DNA of 64,000 nt, from assembly GCF_039540515.1 (NCBI RefSeq), contig NZ_BAABFA010000015.1, positions 1-64,000 of the forward strand. The letters are read 5' to 3'. Positions 1-7,913 of this stretch are shown in pieces. The notes under the pieces are model-generated. The model did no database searches. It saw only the letters and a program-made list of their open reading frames with translations, and was not told the DNA's origin. Position 1 is the first letter of the stretch; the number at the start of each line of letters is the position of its first letter. The stretch comes from Nemorincola caseinilytica. GTDB lineage: Bacteria > Bacteroidota > Bacteroidia > Chitinophagales > Chitinophagaceae. The translations under genes and the position numbers were made by a program.

Positions 1-2
1 TG

Positions 3-116
3 ACGGGGTATAAGATCACCAAACTAAAATTCGCTCTAGACCTCGAAGAGGAATTAATAAAAGAAATAGTACTCCTGTGTGGAGGGGATCCAACAAAGAT
101 GAATAAATCACCATAA
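3..116 (+). CDS. 3' end of an unrecognised gene (partial)
   Basis: An open frame enters from the left edge and stops at TAA 114-116, giving about 37 residues that end in DPTKMNKSP. The residues are charged and helix-prone (LEEELIKE), which is compatible with a real C-terminus. The stretch is too short for a family call. It is AT-rich like the two small lipoprotein genes that follow on the opposite strand. It could also be chance, because only about 110 bases are visible. Confidence 0.3.
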   Translation, partial: TGYKITKLKFALDLEEELIKEIVLLCGGDPTKMNKSP

Positions 117-157
117 CGACTTTCGAACACTTATGGACGGAATCCGGCTACCGTGCC

Positions 158-180
158 CGCCGTAGGTACAACCTACGGCG
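158..180. repeat. Perfect 10-bp inverted repeat
   Basis: CGCCGTAGGT and ACCTACGGCG flank a 3-base loop. The element lies between the convergent run-in gene and the lipoprotein gene ending at 208, so it may act as a terminator, although no T-run follows on either strand. Its CGTAGGT core resembles the element at 14584-14602, so it could belong to a dispersed family. Confidence 0.45.
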
Positions 181-207
181 AACTGGGGTTAACGAGTAGT
201 ATTCTCA

Positions 208-660
208 TTATTCAGTATGCAATAGTTCCTCTATTCTATAAAAACCAAAAGCAGGTCTGTTATATAAATAGTACACTATGCTATCTTTATTGAAATAATA
301 ATATATGTATTCTGAGAAAGGTCTTGTGCTGCTGAACTTTAGTCTTTCGTTCACTGTATCATAGGCATAATATGAAAGATCAAGATCAATGCTGCCTTTT
401 CTTTTGATCAATAATTGCGTATCTTTTTGTACTATTATGTCAAAGTATGCCGTTTCTTCATAGGAAGTATCGAACGTGCTCGCACCCGTAGGATCCCACC
501 TCGACTCTTCATATCTTCCTACCATTTTAAGGTCTTCCCTTGCCATTTTTGCTATGTGATCTTTTGGCGATAAAGGATGTGGTTCAATGCCATTCTTTTT
601 ACAAGAGATGAAGCCTGCAATAAAGAATAAGAATAGATAAGAGAGAACGCTAAAATTCAT
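208..660 (-). CDS. Small lipoprotein, tandem paralogue 1
   Basis: This 150-residue protein has a 19-residue hydrophobic signal followed by a lipobox-like IAGFISC and KK, so it should be lipid-anchored in the envelope. The ATG at 660 is chosen because the signal then aligns residue for residue with the neighbouring paralogue (both share SYLFLFFIAGF). An alternative ATG at 675 would overlap the upstream stop as TAATG. The mature part is rich in Tyr, Asp and Thr and looks like a small beta-rich domain. Both paralogues end in EELLHTE or EEILHSE. No family is recognised. Base composition is AT-richer than in most of the window. It is the last gene of a leftward run, with the paralogue directly upstream. 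Confidence 0.7.
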   Translation of the reverse strand: MNFSVLSYLFLFFIAGFISCKKNGIEPHPLSPKDHIAKMAREDLKMVGRYEESRWDPTGASTFDTSYEETAYFDIIVQKDTQLLIKRKGSIDLDLSYYAYDTVNERLKFSSTRPFSEYIYYYFNKDSIVYYLYNRPAFGFYRIEELLHTE

Positions 661-674
661 TGCAGATATATTCA

Positions 675-1127
675 TTACTCGCTATGCAGTATCTCTTCTG
701 TTCGGCAAAAGGTAGATTTTTCGAGCATGTAGGATGAAATACGACCTTCTTTGTAATGATAGTGTATATCATCTTCATAATAACCAGTTGAACGCATCTT
801 TCGAAATCCTAATATTGCATATGTGGTATCAGTAAAACGATAATTACATACATATTCTTCTCCTGTAGACTCTTTTATATAGATGTCCGTATCGTTCATC
901 ATCGAAATTTCATAATACAGTTCTTTTGTGATGGTAGTATCGTCACTTGGATAACCCGGAACGGCACAGCCATGATGATATTGCCCTGTCATTTTATGCT
1001 TCCCCACCATTTTAGGAATATACTCTTTAGGGGTTAATGTGCGCGGCGGGTCTATTATTTTCTTTTTACAAGAGACGAAGCCTGCAATAAAGAATAAGAA
1101 TAGGTAAGAGATATATGTAATTCGCAT
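675..1127 (-). CDS. Small lipoprotein, tandem paralogue 2
   Basis: This 150-residue protein is paralogous to the next gene. It shares the signal core SYLFLFFIAGF, a lipobox ending in Cys, a PKEYIPKMVG-like segment (DHIAKM in the other copy) and the terminal EEILHSE. The open frame could begin at 1178, but that adds 17 residues before the signal peptide and overlaps the upstream gene, so the ATG at 1127 is preferred. Its stop overlaps a possible earlier start of the downstream paralogue, which suggests translational coupling. The function is unknown. Tandem small lipoproteins beside a large modular protein can be immunity-type genes, but this is only an inference here. Confidence 0.7.
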   Translation of the reverse strand: MRITYISYLFLFFIAGFVSCKKKIIDPPRTLTPKEYIPKMVGKHKMTGQYHHGCAVPGYPSDDTTITKELYYEISMMNDTDIYIKESTGEEYVCNYRFTDTTYAILGFRKMRSTGYYEDDIHYHYKEGRISSYMLEKSTFCRTEEILHSE

Positions 1128-1174
1128 AATGATAATTTTATTGCAAAAACTGTACCAAATGTATGTTGAGTTAC

Positions 1175-3946
1175 TCACGGGAAATCTACTACTGCAGGAT
1201 TAGTACAAAAATATTCTTCAAATTTTAGTTGGTGAATAAAATGCTCTGTCCATCTATCTGTATAGAATATATCGTTGTCTCGGAAGTGCAGGCTGTTATC
1301 GCCCTTTCGTGACCGGGCGGGGTAGGTACCCTCATATTTGTACCGTTCTCCATCAATATTGCGGAATAGACAGACGAATGAGAATGGCAGACCGAAATAG
1401 GCTATCAACTTACCATCGGGGCTTACGGCTATCTCTCCATCGAAGCCCGAATTGGCCTGGCCGCTCATGCTTTGCCCGTAGAAGTGCTGTGCTGAATACG
1501 ATAAACTGATAAGGTTCCACACGCCGCCGCCATGGTCTATCAGGCAATTCACACGGTCTTGCCGGGTATGTATGTCGTAGCCGGTATCGAGGTCGTGGCT
1601 TACGAAGTATACCCTGTTGCCATGCACCGCCAGCTTGCCCAGTATGGCCAGGTGGTGGCTGTGCAGCAGGAAGTTGCCGGGACAGGGCACATATCTATAC
1701 CGTATCGGGTCTATCACTTCGTAGTAGGCCAGCCAGCCATTCTGAGTGCGGTAATACAGCCTGTGTATGGGTGTACTGCTGTCGTATACCAGGCAGCCGG
1801 GGGCGGTAGTGCCGGGGTGGGCCGATGTGGGCCTCGGAGCGCCCGCAGGCTGGAACTGTGCCATTACTCGCTGGCCGGTATCGCCCGCTGCAAAATTGTC
1901 TTCTGCCGAGCGGGAAGGGCTGACCAAGCTCCATGCGCCAAACGACCGCAGAAAACCATGTACGCGCAGGGTGCCATCGCCCTGCCGGGCTATGTAATAT
2001 ACCCTGTCGTTGGCTGGATATATCAGCCCGCACTCGGCCCGTAGCCCCTGCCACAGCATCTGCCGCATCATAAAGCCGGGAATATGCCTGTAGTCCCAGA
2101 TGTCTATTATATCGAACCCATGTATGTACCCGTCTACCCCTATGTACAGCAGTGTTCGGCCATCGGGGCTGGCCACGAGGTCGCTCTTTGCCTGCACCTG
2201 CCCGCCTGGTACATTCACCTCCTGACCATACTTCATTTTGGCCGCATAGGTGGGGCTTACGCCCAGCCATGTACCATTGTAGCGCACATAGCCATGTATA
2301 TACCCATCGGTAGCTATGAAGTATATTTTGTCTTCGCCTACGAAGATAAGGGAGGATGCTGCATTGTGCAGACCATTGAATACTTGGTCGTCGGTAAAAT
2401 TGTGATGCACCCATTCGTGTGGGGTGGCAAAGTCTCCGTTCCATAATTTTTTGATGGTCTCCTGCTGGTTGCCATACCCCGTTTCTGCACGATATGTAAA
2501 GGTGTCGAAAGTACCACGATAGCGTGTCGTTCCCCTTCGGCCATGGAACATATAATGCCCATTGTTATCTACACAGGGTATGGCATAGTAGAGGTTCTTT
2601 ATGATGTTATTCCTATTATCGTCCGACTGGTTGGCGAACCAGCTAGACTGATCCCAGCCATACATCCACATTCCTTCTTTTTCTTCTGCACGCCCAGGGG
2701 CAAAAATAGCTCTACAACCCACTTCATAATCGTTGGACGACCCACCATCAAGCAGCAACATATAAGGCGTATGCTTGCATATCCATCCTTGAGGGTTAAG
2801 CCCCCCGGGGCTATCATTTATCAGGTTCCTTGGTTTGCCATTTACCATTACCCGTTCCCCTTTGTTCTTTACCATTAACACAAGAGGCTGATAGCCCGGC
2901 GTATACGATCCCGCAGGGTAGCCACTTGGTATGCACCACGGTGGGTCTGGTCGCGCTTGTGGTGGCAGAAAAGTAAAATAGTCGAACAATAATTGTCTTT
3001 CCCATGGTTTTACACGGTCACGAATAGACCTAGGCGGATCGTAATATGCGGTAGTTATCTTCCCGGTATCTGGATCGGTATGATATCGCCCATCTATCAG
3101 TACTACCCCTCTGTTCTTTGTTGCAGCGTATTGGCGGAGTTTGGTGAGTAAATTCCAATAACCTGCGTGGCCATTCCTTTTATCGACTTTATTTATCTCG
3201 AAGATATCACCTAGATGTATTCCCTCGCAACCACAGTCGATATACCTAGTAGCTATATAATAGAAGTACATTTGAGTTTCTATTCTTGACATATCAGGGA
3301 ACAGCCCACGAGCAGGAATATACCACATTTGTTCATGGTCGAAATAGGTCGGATCTTTTCCGGGTGAAACGATATGGTGGGTCTGGCCAAAAACAGAAAG
3401 CACCCAAGTGGGTATCTTCACTTCGGTCATTACAGAGACAGCTTCATACACTGAAGCAGAGCATATCACATCGGGATCGAAAGAGTGTATCTCTCTTACA
3501 TCGCTTTTAAGCCGGGCACATGTCAGGTCGAGATGGCCGTCATGGAATTGATCCCAGAAAAAGGCCATATCGTGAATGAACTTTGGCCTTATATCTTTTA
3601 GCATTGCCATTATCTCAGTGCGTTCGGTTTCAGAGACCTCGTGTTTCGACATACCCTGCATTATAATACTACGGCTGAGGTACCGGTGCATTACTTCCTG
3701 AGACATACTTCCATGAAAGCGGTAGGCAGGGTCGCCGCTAAGAGTCATTACGCCCGAGCTGTCTCCGCCACCGACGGGGCCGGTGAGTCGGCTTATATGT
3801 TCGCTGAATGTAGCAACGCCATCATTCGCATGCACTTCGGGGATAGCCCTGACCTTAGCAGGAAATGGGGCCGGGCCACCATTTGCGGTATCCTTCTGGG
3901 CGTCTGTTGCGCTATTCAGCGATCCGTTCTTTATTGTGGGGGGCAT
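1175..3946 (-). CDS. Large two-part protein: barrel-like N-half, lectin-like beta-propeller C-half
   Basis: The protein has 923 residues and no signal peptide or T9SS sorting domain. Residues 1-60 look disordered. Residues about 90-460 alternate strands and helices like a glycoside-hydrolase-type barrel, with segments such as GCEGIHLGDIFE near 240 and GVVLIDG near 280. Residues about 530-920 contain repeated blades built on DKIYFIATDGYIHGY, LLYIGVDGYIHGF and RVYYIARQ. These resemble sugar-binding (fucose-lectin or tectonin-like) propellers, with ASPDGR and VSPDGK strands. Seven bases separate its start from the stop of the 83-residue gene upstream, so the two are probably co-transcribed. The barrel assignment is tentative, no catalytic acids can be named, and the substrate is unknown. 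It could be a carbohydrate-targeting enzyme, a toxin or a structural surface protein. Confidence 0.65.
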   Translation of the reverse strand: MPPTIKNGSLNSATDAQKDTANGGPAPFPAKVRAIPEVHANDGVATFSEHISRLTGPVGGGDSSGVMTLSGDPAYRFHGSMSQEVMHRYLSRSIIMQGMSKHEVSETERTEIMAMLKDIRPKFIHDMAFFWDQFHDGHLDLTCARLKSDVREIHSFDPDVICSASVYEAVSVMTEVKIPTWVLSVFGQTHHIVSPGKDPTYFDHEQMWYIPARGLFPDMSRIETQMYFYYIATRYIDCGCEGIHLGDIFEINKVDKRNGHAGYWNLLTKLRQYAATKNRGVVLIDGRYHTDPDTGKITTAYYDPPRSIRDRVKPWERQLLFDYFTFLPPQARPDPPWCIPSGYPAGSYTPGYQPLVLMVKNKGERVMVNGKPRNLINDSPGGLNPQGWICKHTPYMLLLDGGSSNDYEVGCRAIFAPGRAEEKEGMWMYGWDQSSWFANQSDDNRNNIIKNLYYAIPCVDNNGHYMFHGRRGTTRYRGTFDTFTYRAETGYGNQQETIKKLWNGDFATPHEWVHHNFTDDQVFNGLHNAASSLIFVGEDKIYFIATDGYIHGYVRYNGTWLGVSPTYAAKMKYGQEVNVPGGQVQAKSDLVASPDGRTLLYIGVDGYIHGFDIIDIWDYRHIPGFMMRQMLWQGLRAECGLIYPANDRVYYIARQGDGTLRVHGFLRSFGAWSLVSPSRSAEDNFAAGDTGQRVMAQFQPAGAPRPTSAHPGTTAPGCLVYDSSTPIHRLYYRTQNGWLAYYEVIDPIRYRYVPCPGNFLLHSHHLAILGKLAVHGNRVYFVSHDLDTGYDIHTRQDRVNCLIDHGGGVWNLISLSYSAQHFYGQSMSGQANSGFDGEIAVSPDGKLIAYFGLPFSFVCLFRNIDGERYKYEGTYPARSRKGDNSLHFRDNDIFYTDRWTEHFIHQLKFEEYFCTNPAVVDFP

Positions 3947-3952
3947 AGTGTA

Positions 3953-4204
3953 TTATTTACTAAATGGAGTATTGTTGAACGCAGTACGGTCTGTGGCTTC
4001 GTTCAAGCCTGACCGCTGATGACAGCCACAGTCGTTATGTTGAGTATATCCGATCGAAGGACGATCATCTGTTCTGGTATATGGGTATTTACTTTCTATT
4101 CCGTACATCTGAGACAGGTAATTTCCCTGATCATTCCGAAGATCATAGAATGTTGAGGTTGCTTTATGACCATCGGTAGGTGAGTTCAAAAGATCTTTTG
4201 TCAT
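3953..4204 (-). CDS. Small hypothetical protein with CGCH motif
   Basis: This 83-residue, highly polar protein has no signal peptide or membrane segment. It contains one CGCH cluster near residue 59 and many Asp, Asn, Thr and Tyr residues. It is accepted as real because it sits tightly between two same-strand genes (6 bases before one, 33 after the other) and no longer frame competes. No family is recognised. It could be a chaperone or adaptor for its large neighbour, or a peptide precursor. No modifying enzyme is nearby, so the latter is speculative. Confidence 0.5.
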   Translation of the reverse strand: MTKDLLNSPTDGHKATSTFYDLRNDQGNYLSQMYGIESKYPYTRTDDRPSIGYTQHNDCGCHQRSGLNEATDRTAFNNTPFSK

Positions 4205-4237
4205 AGTATTTGCTTTTAAAAGGTGATACTGTTCCAG

Positions 4238-5083
4238 TTATGATATAGGATAGCTCCACGCCTCGCTTTCTACGGTGATACCGAATGCCTCAGCATTTTG
4301 TGTAGTAACGCCTATGACGTAGCCGGGGGCCAGGTAGTAGTCCATATCTATGACCTGCTTGTAAGATGGCTCATAGGCCGACTGTGTGGTCTGCGGTACC
4401 ATTACTTCTTTCATCAGGTAGAAGCTAGTGCCGCCATCGTTGCTGATGAAGATGCGTATGGCGCCATTGATGCTGGTGCTTTGCAGGGCCTTGATGGTGA
4501 TGCTTTTGATATGCGAACCGTTGGCGGTAGCAGATGCGGTGAATACGGGATCGATAGTGCCGGAGCCATCGAGGTTGGGGTTGGCCTTGTCTATCAGGAT
4601 CATACCCGTCTCGGCGGTGACCTGCCTGAAGTTGCAGCAGTCGGTAGGCAGGTCTTCGGGGTATACCCAGTCCAGGCCTTCTACGAATATATTGAATGCA
4701 TTTTTCGTTTGGGTAGATGCTACCAGCTCATCGCCTGCGGCCAGCTTCAGGTCGCCTGTCAGTACGGTCTCGAACATGGGCAGCAGGGGCGTGGGCGTAG
4801 GTGTGGCCTGCAGTACGGGTGTAACAGGAACAGGTACCTCTTTGTACAGGATGATGGCCGTGCCCTTTTTGATGAACAGCCTGACCATACCAGCGGTAAC
4901 GGGCGCAATGGCCTTGATGGATACGGACCTGATGGTAGCGCCTATGCCACCTGCGGTAAGGATACTTACAGTGTTGCCTGTACCATTGAGGGCAGGGTTT
5001 GCGGACGATACGGTATCGATACCTGTGTTGGCGGTCTGCAGGGAGTAGTCCTGGCAGCAGTTCTTACTTGAGCTTTGACACAT
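4238..5083 (-). CDS. Tandem-duplicated beta-sandwich protein
   Basis: This 281-residue protein is built from two similar halves, about 19-144 and 158-279. Matching landmarks are NPALNGTG/NPNLDGSG, IRSVSIKAI/IKSITIKAL, VRLFIKKG/IRIFISNDG, YKEVPVP/MKEVMVP and the closing NAFNIFVEGLDW/EAFGITVESEAW. The pattern suggests an internal duplication of an immunoglobulin- or jelly-roll-like fold. There is no signal peptide: the N-terminus is MCQSSSKNCC, and a second Cys pair lies at 149-150. A Pro-Thr linker near residue 93 interrupts the first half. It is the first gene of the leftward run ending at 208. The family is unknown. Filament, capsid-like or receptor-binding roles are all possible. Confidence 0.65.
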   Translation of the reverse strand: MCQSSSKNCCQDYSLQTANTGIDTVSSANPALNGTGNTVSILTAGGIGATIRSVSIKAIAPVTAGMVRLFIKKGTAIILYKEVPVPVTPVLQATPTPTPLLPMFETVLTGDLKLAAGDELVASTQTKNAFNIFVEGLDWVYPEDLPTDCCNFRQVTAETGMILIDKANPNLDGSGTIDPVFTASATANGSHIKSITIKALQSTSINGAIRIFISNDGGTSFYLMKEVMVPQTTQSAYEPSYKQVIDMDYYLAPGYVIGVTTQNAEAFGITVESEAWSYPIS

Positions 5084-5261
5084 GATGTTAATGATTAAAG
5101 GGTGAGATAATTAAAATCGTATAATCGAATGTATCAATGACCGCAATGTGCGGATACCGTATTTTTCCCGTTTTTTGAATGGGTTTTTTCCCGATGAGAT
5201 ATTTTACGATGCTAATACCTGTTCGGTTATATTGCATTTATTCTTTCTCGCATTCCCTGCC

Positions 5262-5269
5262 TACCTTTG
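5262..5269 (+). promoter_or_regulatory. Putative -7 box (TACCTTTG) for pruA
   Basis: The sequence matches the Bacteroidota TAnnTTTG -7 consensus and lies 37 bases before the pruA ATG. No clear TTTG -33 element is visible at the expected spacing, so this is a modest call. Confidence 0.35.
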
Positions 5270-5306
5270 CACTCCATTCCATAATTCTGATCATAACCTC
5301 ATAGAA

Positions 5307-6953
5307 ATGAATAACGCATATTTCGATTTTGCAGAACCAAAGAACGAACCGGTACTGGGCTATGCGCCGGGCAGTGCAGAGCGCAAGGCGCTGCAGCATG
5401 CACTGGCCGAAATGAAGGCCACCAAGCGCGATATACCCATGTATATAGATGGCGAGGAAGTGCGCAGCGACAATAAGGTAGAGATACGCCCGCCGCATGA
5501 GACAGCACACCTGCTGGGCCACTTCCACATGTCTTCGGAAGAGCATGTGCATGATGCTATAGATGCCGCACTGGATGCAAGAGAAAAATGGGCCGCTATG
5601 AACTGGGAGCACCGCGCATCTATATTTCTGAAAGCTGCCGACCTGCTAGCCACCAAATACCGCTATCGCATGAATGCGGCCACCATGCTGGGCCAGAGCA
5701 AGAACGCCTACCAGGCAGAGATAGACAGCGCCTGCGAACTCATAGATTTCCTGCGCTTCAACGTGCACTTCCTGAGCAAGATATACAAGGACCAGCCCAT
5801 ATCGCCCGCGGGTATGAACAACCGTATGGAGTACCGCCCGCTGGAGGGTTTCGTGCTGGCCGTTACCCCGTTCAACTTCACGGCCATAGGCGGCAACCTG
5901 CCTACCAGCGCGGCCATGTGCGGCAACGTGGTGGTATGGAAACCCGCTAATACACAGGTATATTCTGCCAGCGTATTTATGGAGATACTTATAGAAGCAG
6001 GCCTGCCTGCCGGTGTCATCAACCTCATATACCCTCCCGGCCCTATGGTGGGCGAGATATGCTATGCGCATCCCTACTTTGCAGGTGTGCATTTCACAGG
6101 TTCTACCGGTGTGTTCCAGAGCATGTGGAAGAGCATAGGCAATAACATCAGCCGTTACAGGTCTTACCCCCGCATAGTGGGCGAGACAGGTGGCAAGGAT
6201 TTCGTATTCGTACACCCATCGGCCAATGTAGATGCCGTAGTGGCCGGCCTGGCGCGTGGCGCATTCGAATTCCAGGGGCAGAAATGCTCTGCGGCATCGC
6301 GCGCCTACCTGCCTGCCAACCTTGCAGAAGAGATAAAGAAAAAACTGGTAGCCGAGCTGGCCACCATGAAGATGGGCCCTGTGGACGACTTCACCAACTT
6401 CGTAAATGCTGTGATAGATGAAAAGGCATTCAAGAGCATTACTAAATACATAGATGGCGTGAAGAACGGCAATGGCGATGCCAAGATACTCTGCGGTGGC
6501 AACTATGACAGCAAGAAAGGCTGGTTCATAGAGCCTACAGTCATAGAGACCACAGACCCGTCTTATGTGACCATGTGCGAAGAGATATTCGGCCCTGTGC
6601 TTACCATATATACCTACGAGGCCGACATGTGGATACAGACACTAGAAGTACTGGACAGCACATCGCCATATGCACTTACCGGTGCCATATTCGCGCAGGA
6701 CAGGTATGCCATAGAGTATATGACCAAGGCACTGGTGAACAGTGCAGGCAACTTCTACATCAACGACAAGCCTACGGGCGCAGTAGTAGGCCAGCAGCCG
6801 TTCGGCGGTGCGCGTGCATCGGGCACCAACGACAAGGCGGGCTCTATACTGAACCTCTACCGTTGGCTCAGTGCCCGCACCATCAAGGAGACCTATGTAT
6901 CGCCTACCGATTACAGGTACCCCTTCCACCAGCCCGACAAGGCCGATAAATAA
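5307..6953 (+). CDS. pruA: L-glutamate gamma-semialdehyde (1-pyrroline-5-carboxylate) dehydrogenase
   Basis: This 548-residue aldehyde dehydrogenase oxidises glutamate semialdehyde to glutamate with NAD+, the second step of proline catabolism. The catalytic Cys is about residue 327 in GQKCSAASRAY, and the general-base Glu about 293 in VGETGGKDF. The TPFNFTAIGGNL segment and the C-terminal QPFGGARASGTNDK are typical of the P5C dehydrogenase group. Length fits the stand-alone enzyme rather than the PutA fusion. The open frame extends 53 codons further upstream, but the ATG at 5307 gives the normal N-terminus and lies just after a -7 box. No proline dehydrogenase gene is adjacent. A strong hairpin follows the stop. 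Confidence 0.95.
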   Translation: MNNAYFDFAEPKNEPVLGYAPGSAERKALQHALAEMKATKRDIPMYIDGEEVRSDNKVEIRPPHETAHLLGHFHMSSEEHVHDAIDAALDAREKWAAMNWEHRASIFLKAADLLATKYRYRMNAATMLGQSKNAYQAEIDSACELIDFLRFNVHFLSKIYKDQPISPAGMNNRMEYRPLEGFVLAVTPFNFTAIGGNLPTSAAMCGNVVVWKPANTQVYSASVFMEILIEAGLPAGVINLIYPPGPMVGEICYAHPYFAGVHFTGSTGVFQSMWKSIGNNISRYRSYPRIVGETGGKDFVFVHPSANVDAVVAGLARGAFEFQGQKCSAASRAYLPANLAEEIKKKLVAELATMKMGPVDDFTNFVNAVIDEKAFKSITKYIDGVKNGNGDAKILCGGNYDSKKGWFIEPTVIETTDPSYVTMCEEIFGPVLTIYTYEADMWIQTLEVLDSTSPYALTGAIFAQDRYAIEYMTKALVNSAGNFYINDKPTGAVVGQQPFGGARASGTNDKAGSILNLYRWLSARTIKETYVSPTDYRYPFHQPDKADK

Positions 6954-6970
6954 TATTTACAGATACCATA

Positions 6971-7002
6971 ACAAAAGCCACCCGGGGAAGGGTGGCTTTT
7001 GT
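6971..7002. terminator. Bidirectional terminator hairpin
   Basis: A perfect 13-bp stem (ACAAAAGCCACCC paired with GGGTGGCTTTTGT) encloses a 6-base loop. A-runs and T-runs flank it, so it can serve both convergent genes, pruA and the YycJ-like hydrolase. Confidence 0.85.
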
Positions 7003-7016
7003 GTTTGTGCTCTTTA

Positions 7017-7838
7017 TCAGGAGAATAGCGATGCCTGTACCGGGCGCGATGATGTGTGTTGCCGGGCTACGGCCGCGCCTATCTCATATACCTCGGTCTC
7101 GTTGTAGCGCGATGCCACGGTCACATGTACATCGCCGGCATGTGGCCTGAAGGCCTCCAGCGCCACACCGGGATCATTGTTGTCGCGCGAGAGGTGTGAA
7201 AGGAACAGATGGCTCATATGCCCCGGCCGGTGCGTCCTGAATAGATCCAGCGCCTGCGCGTTCGACATATGGCCTTTATCTCCGCTGATGCGTTTCTTCA
7301 GGTGGTAGGGGTAGCGGCCGTTGGCCAGCATTTCATCGTCATAGTTAGTTTCCAGGAAGGCTGCATGGCACTGCCCGAAGTAGTGGGCCACATGATCGCA
7401 GGGGGCGCCTATGTCGGTGAGCACACCTATACGCACGCCGCTGCTTTCTACAACAAAGCTGTGCGCATCGGCAGCATCGTGCCACTTGGGAAAGGCCGTT
7501 ACCATAAGCCCGCCTATGGGCACAGGCATATGCGCTACAAAGGCCCGCACATGCTGCAATGGTGGCTTGGTGATGCTGTTGTTCAGTGTGGCGGGGGTTA
7601 TATACACCGGTAGTCCATATCGCTTCGATAGCACCTCTACACCTTTCACATGGTCTATGTGCTCGTGCGATATGAATATGGCCTTTATCAGGTCCATAGA
7701 CAGACCCAGGCGGCGCATGCGTTTCTCGGTCTCGCGGCAAGATATGCCGGCATCTATCAGCACGGCCTCGCCGGAATTGCCTATGTAGTAACAATTGCCA
7801 TTACTTCCCGAGTTCAGCGACGCTATGAATACCGACAT
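7017..7838 (-). CDS. MBL-fold metallo-hydrolase, YycJ/WalJ-like
   Basis: This 273-residue metallo-beta-lactamase-fold protein has SGSNGNCYYI at its start, the metal motif SHEHIDH near residue 64 and LTDIG near 147, followed by LETNYD and FLSHLSRDNN. This pattern is typical of the YycJ group of putative exonucleases or phosphodiesterases. The ATG at 7838 is preferred over one at 7856 because SVFIASLNSGSNGN is the usual N-terminus and a TATCTTTG box ends 6 bases upstream, so the transcript may be nearly leaderless. It is convergent with pruA. The exact substrate cannot be told from sequence. Confidence 0.85.
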   Translation of the reverse strand: MSVFIASLNSGSNGNCYYIGNSGEAVLIDAGISCRETEKRMRRLGLSMDLIKAIFISHEHIDHVKGVEVLSKRYGLPVYITPATLNNSITKPPLQHVRAFVAHMPVPIGGLMVTAFPKWHDAADAHSFVVESSGVRIGVLTDIGAPCDHVAHYFGQCHAAFLETNYDDEMLANGRYPYHLKKRISGDKGHMSNAQALDLFRTHRPGHMSHLFLSHLSRDNNDPGVALEAFRPHAGDVHVTVASRYNETEVYEIGAAVARQHTSSRPVQASLFS

Positions 7839-7843
7839 GGGCG

Positions 7844-7851
7844 CAAAGATA
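7844..7851 (-). promoter_or_regulatory. Putative -7 box (TATCTTTG) abutting the YycJ-like start
   Basis: TATCTTTG on the minus strand is followed by CGCCC and then the ATG at 7838. If used, transcription starts at or within a few bases of the start codon. The hairpin 7852-7876 occupies the upstream side. Confidence 0.4.
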
Positions 7852-7876
7852 AGCACGGCCGCAGTACGGCCGTGCT
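7852..7876 (-). terminator. Terminator-like hairpin
   Basis: AGCACGGCCG and CGGCCGTGCT form a 10-bp stem with a 5-base loop downstream of the gene ending at 7914. On the minus strand it is followed by a short TATCTTT tract that also serves as a likely -7 box. Confidence 0.55.
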
Positions 7877-7913
7877 CCTGTTCTGTTGTATATTATGCAA
7901 ATAGTGACAACGC

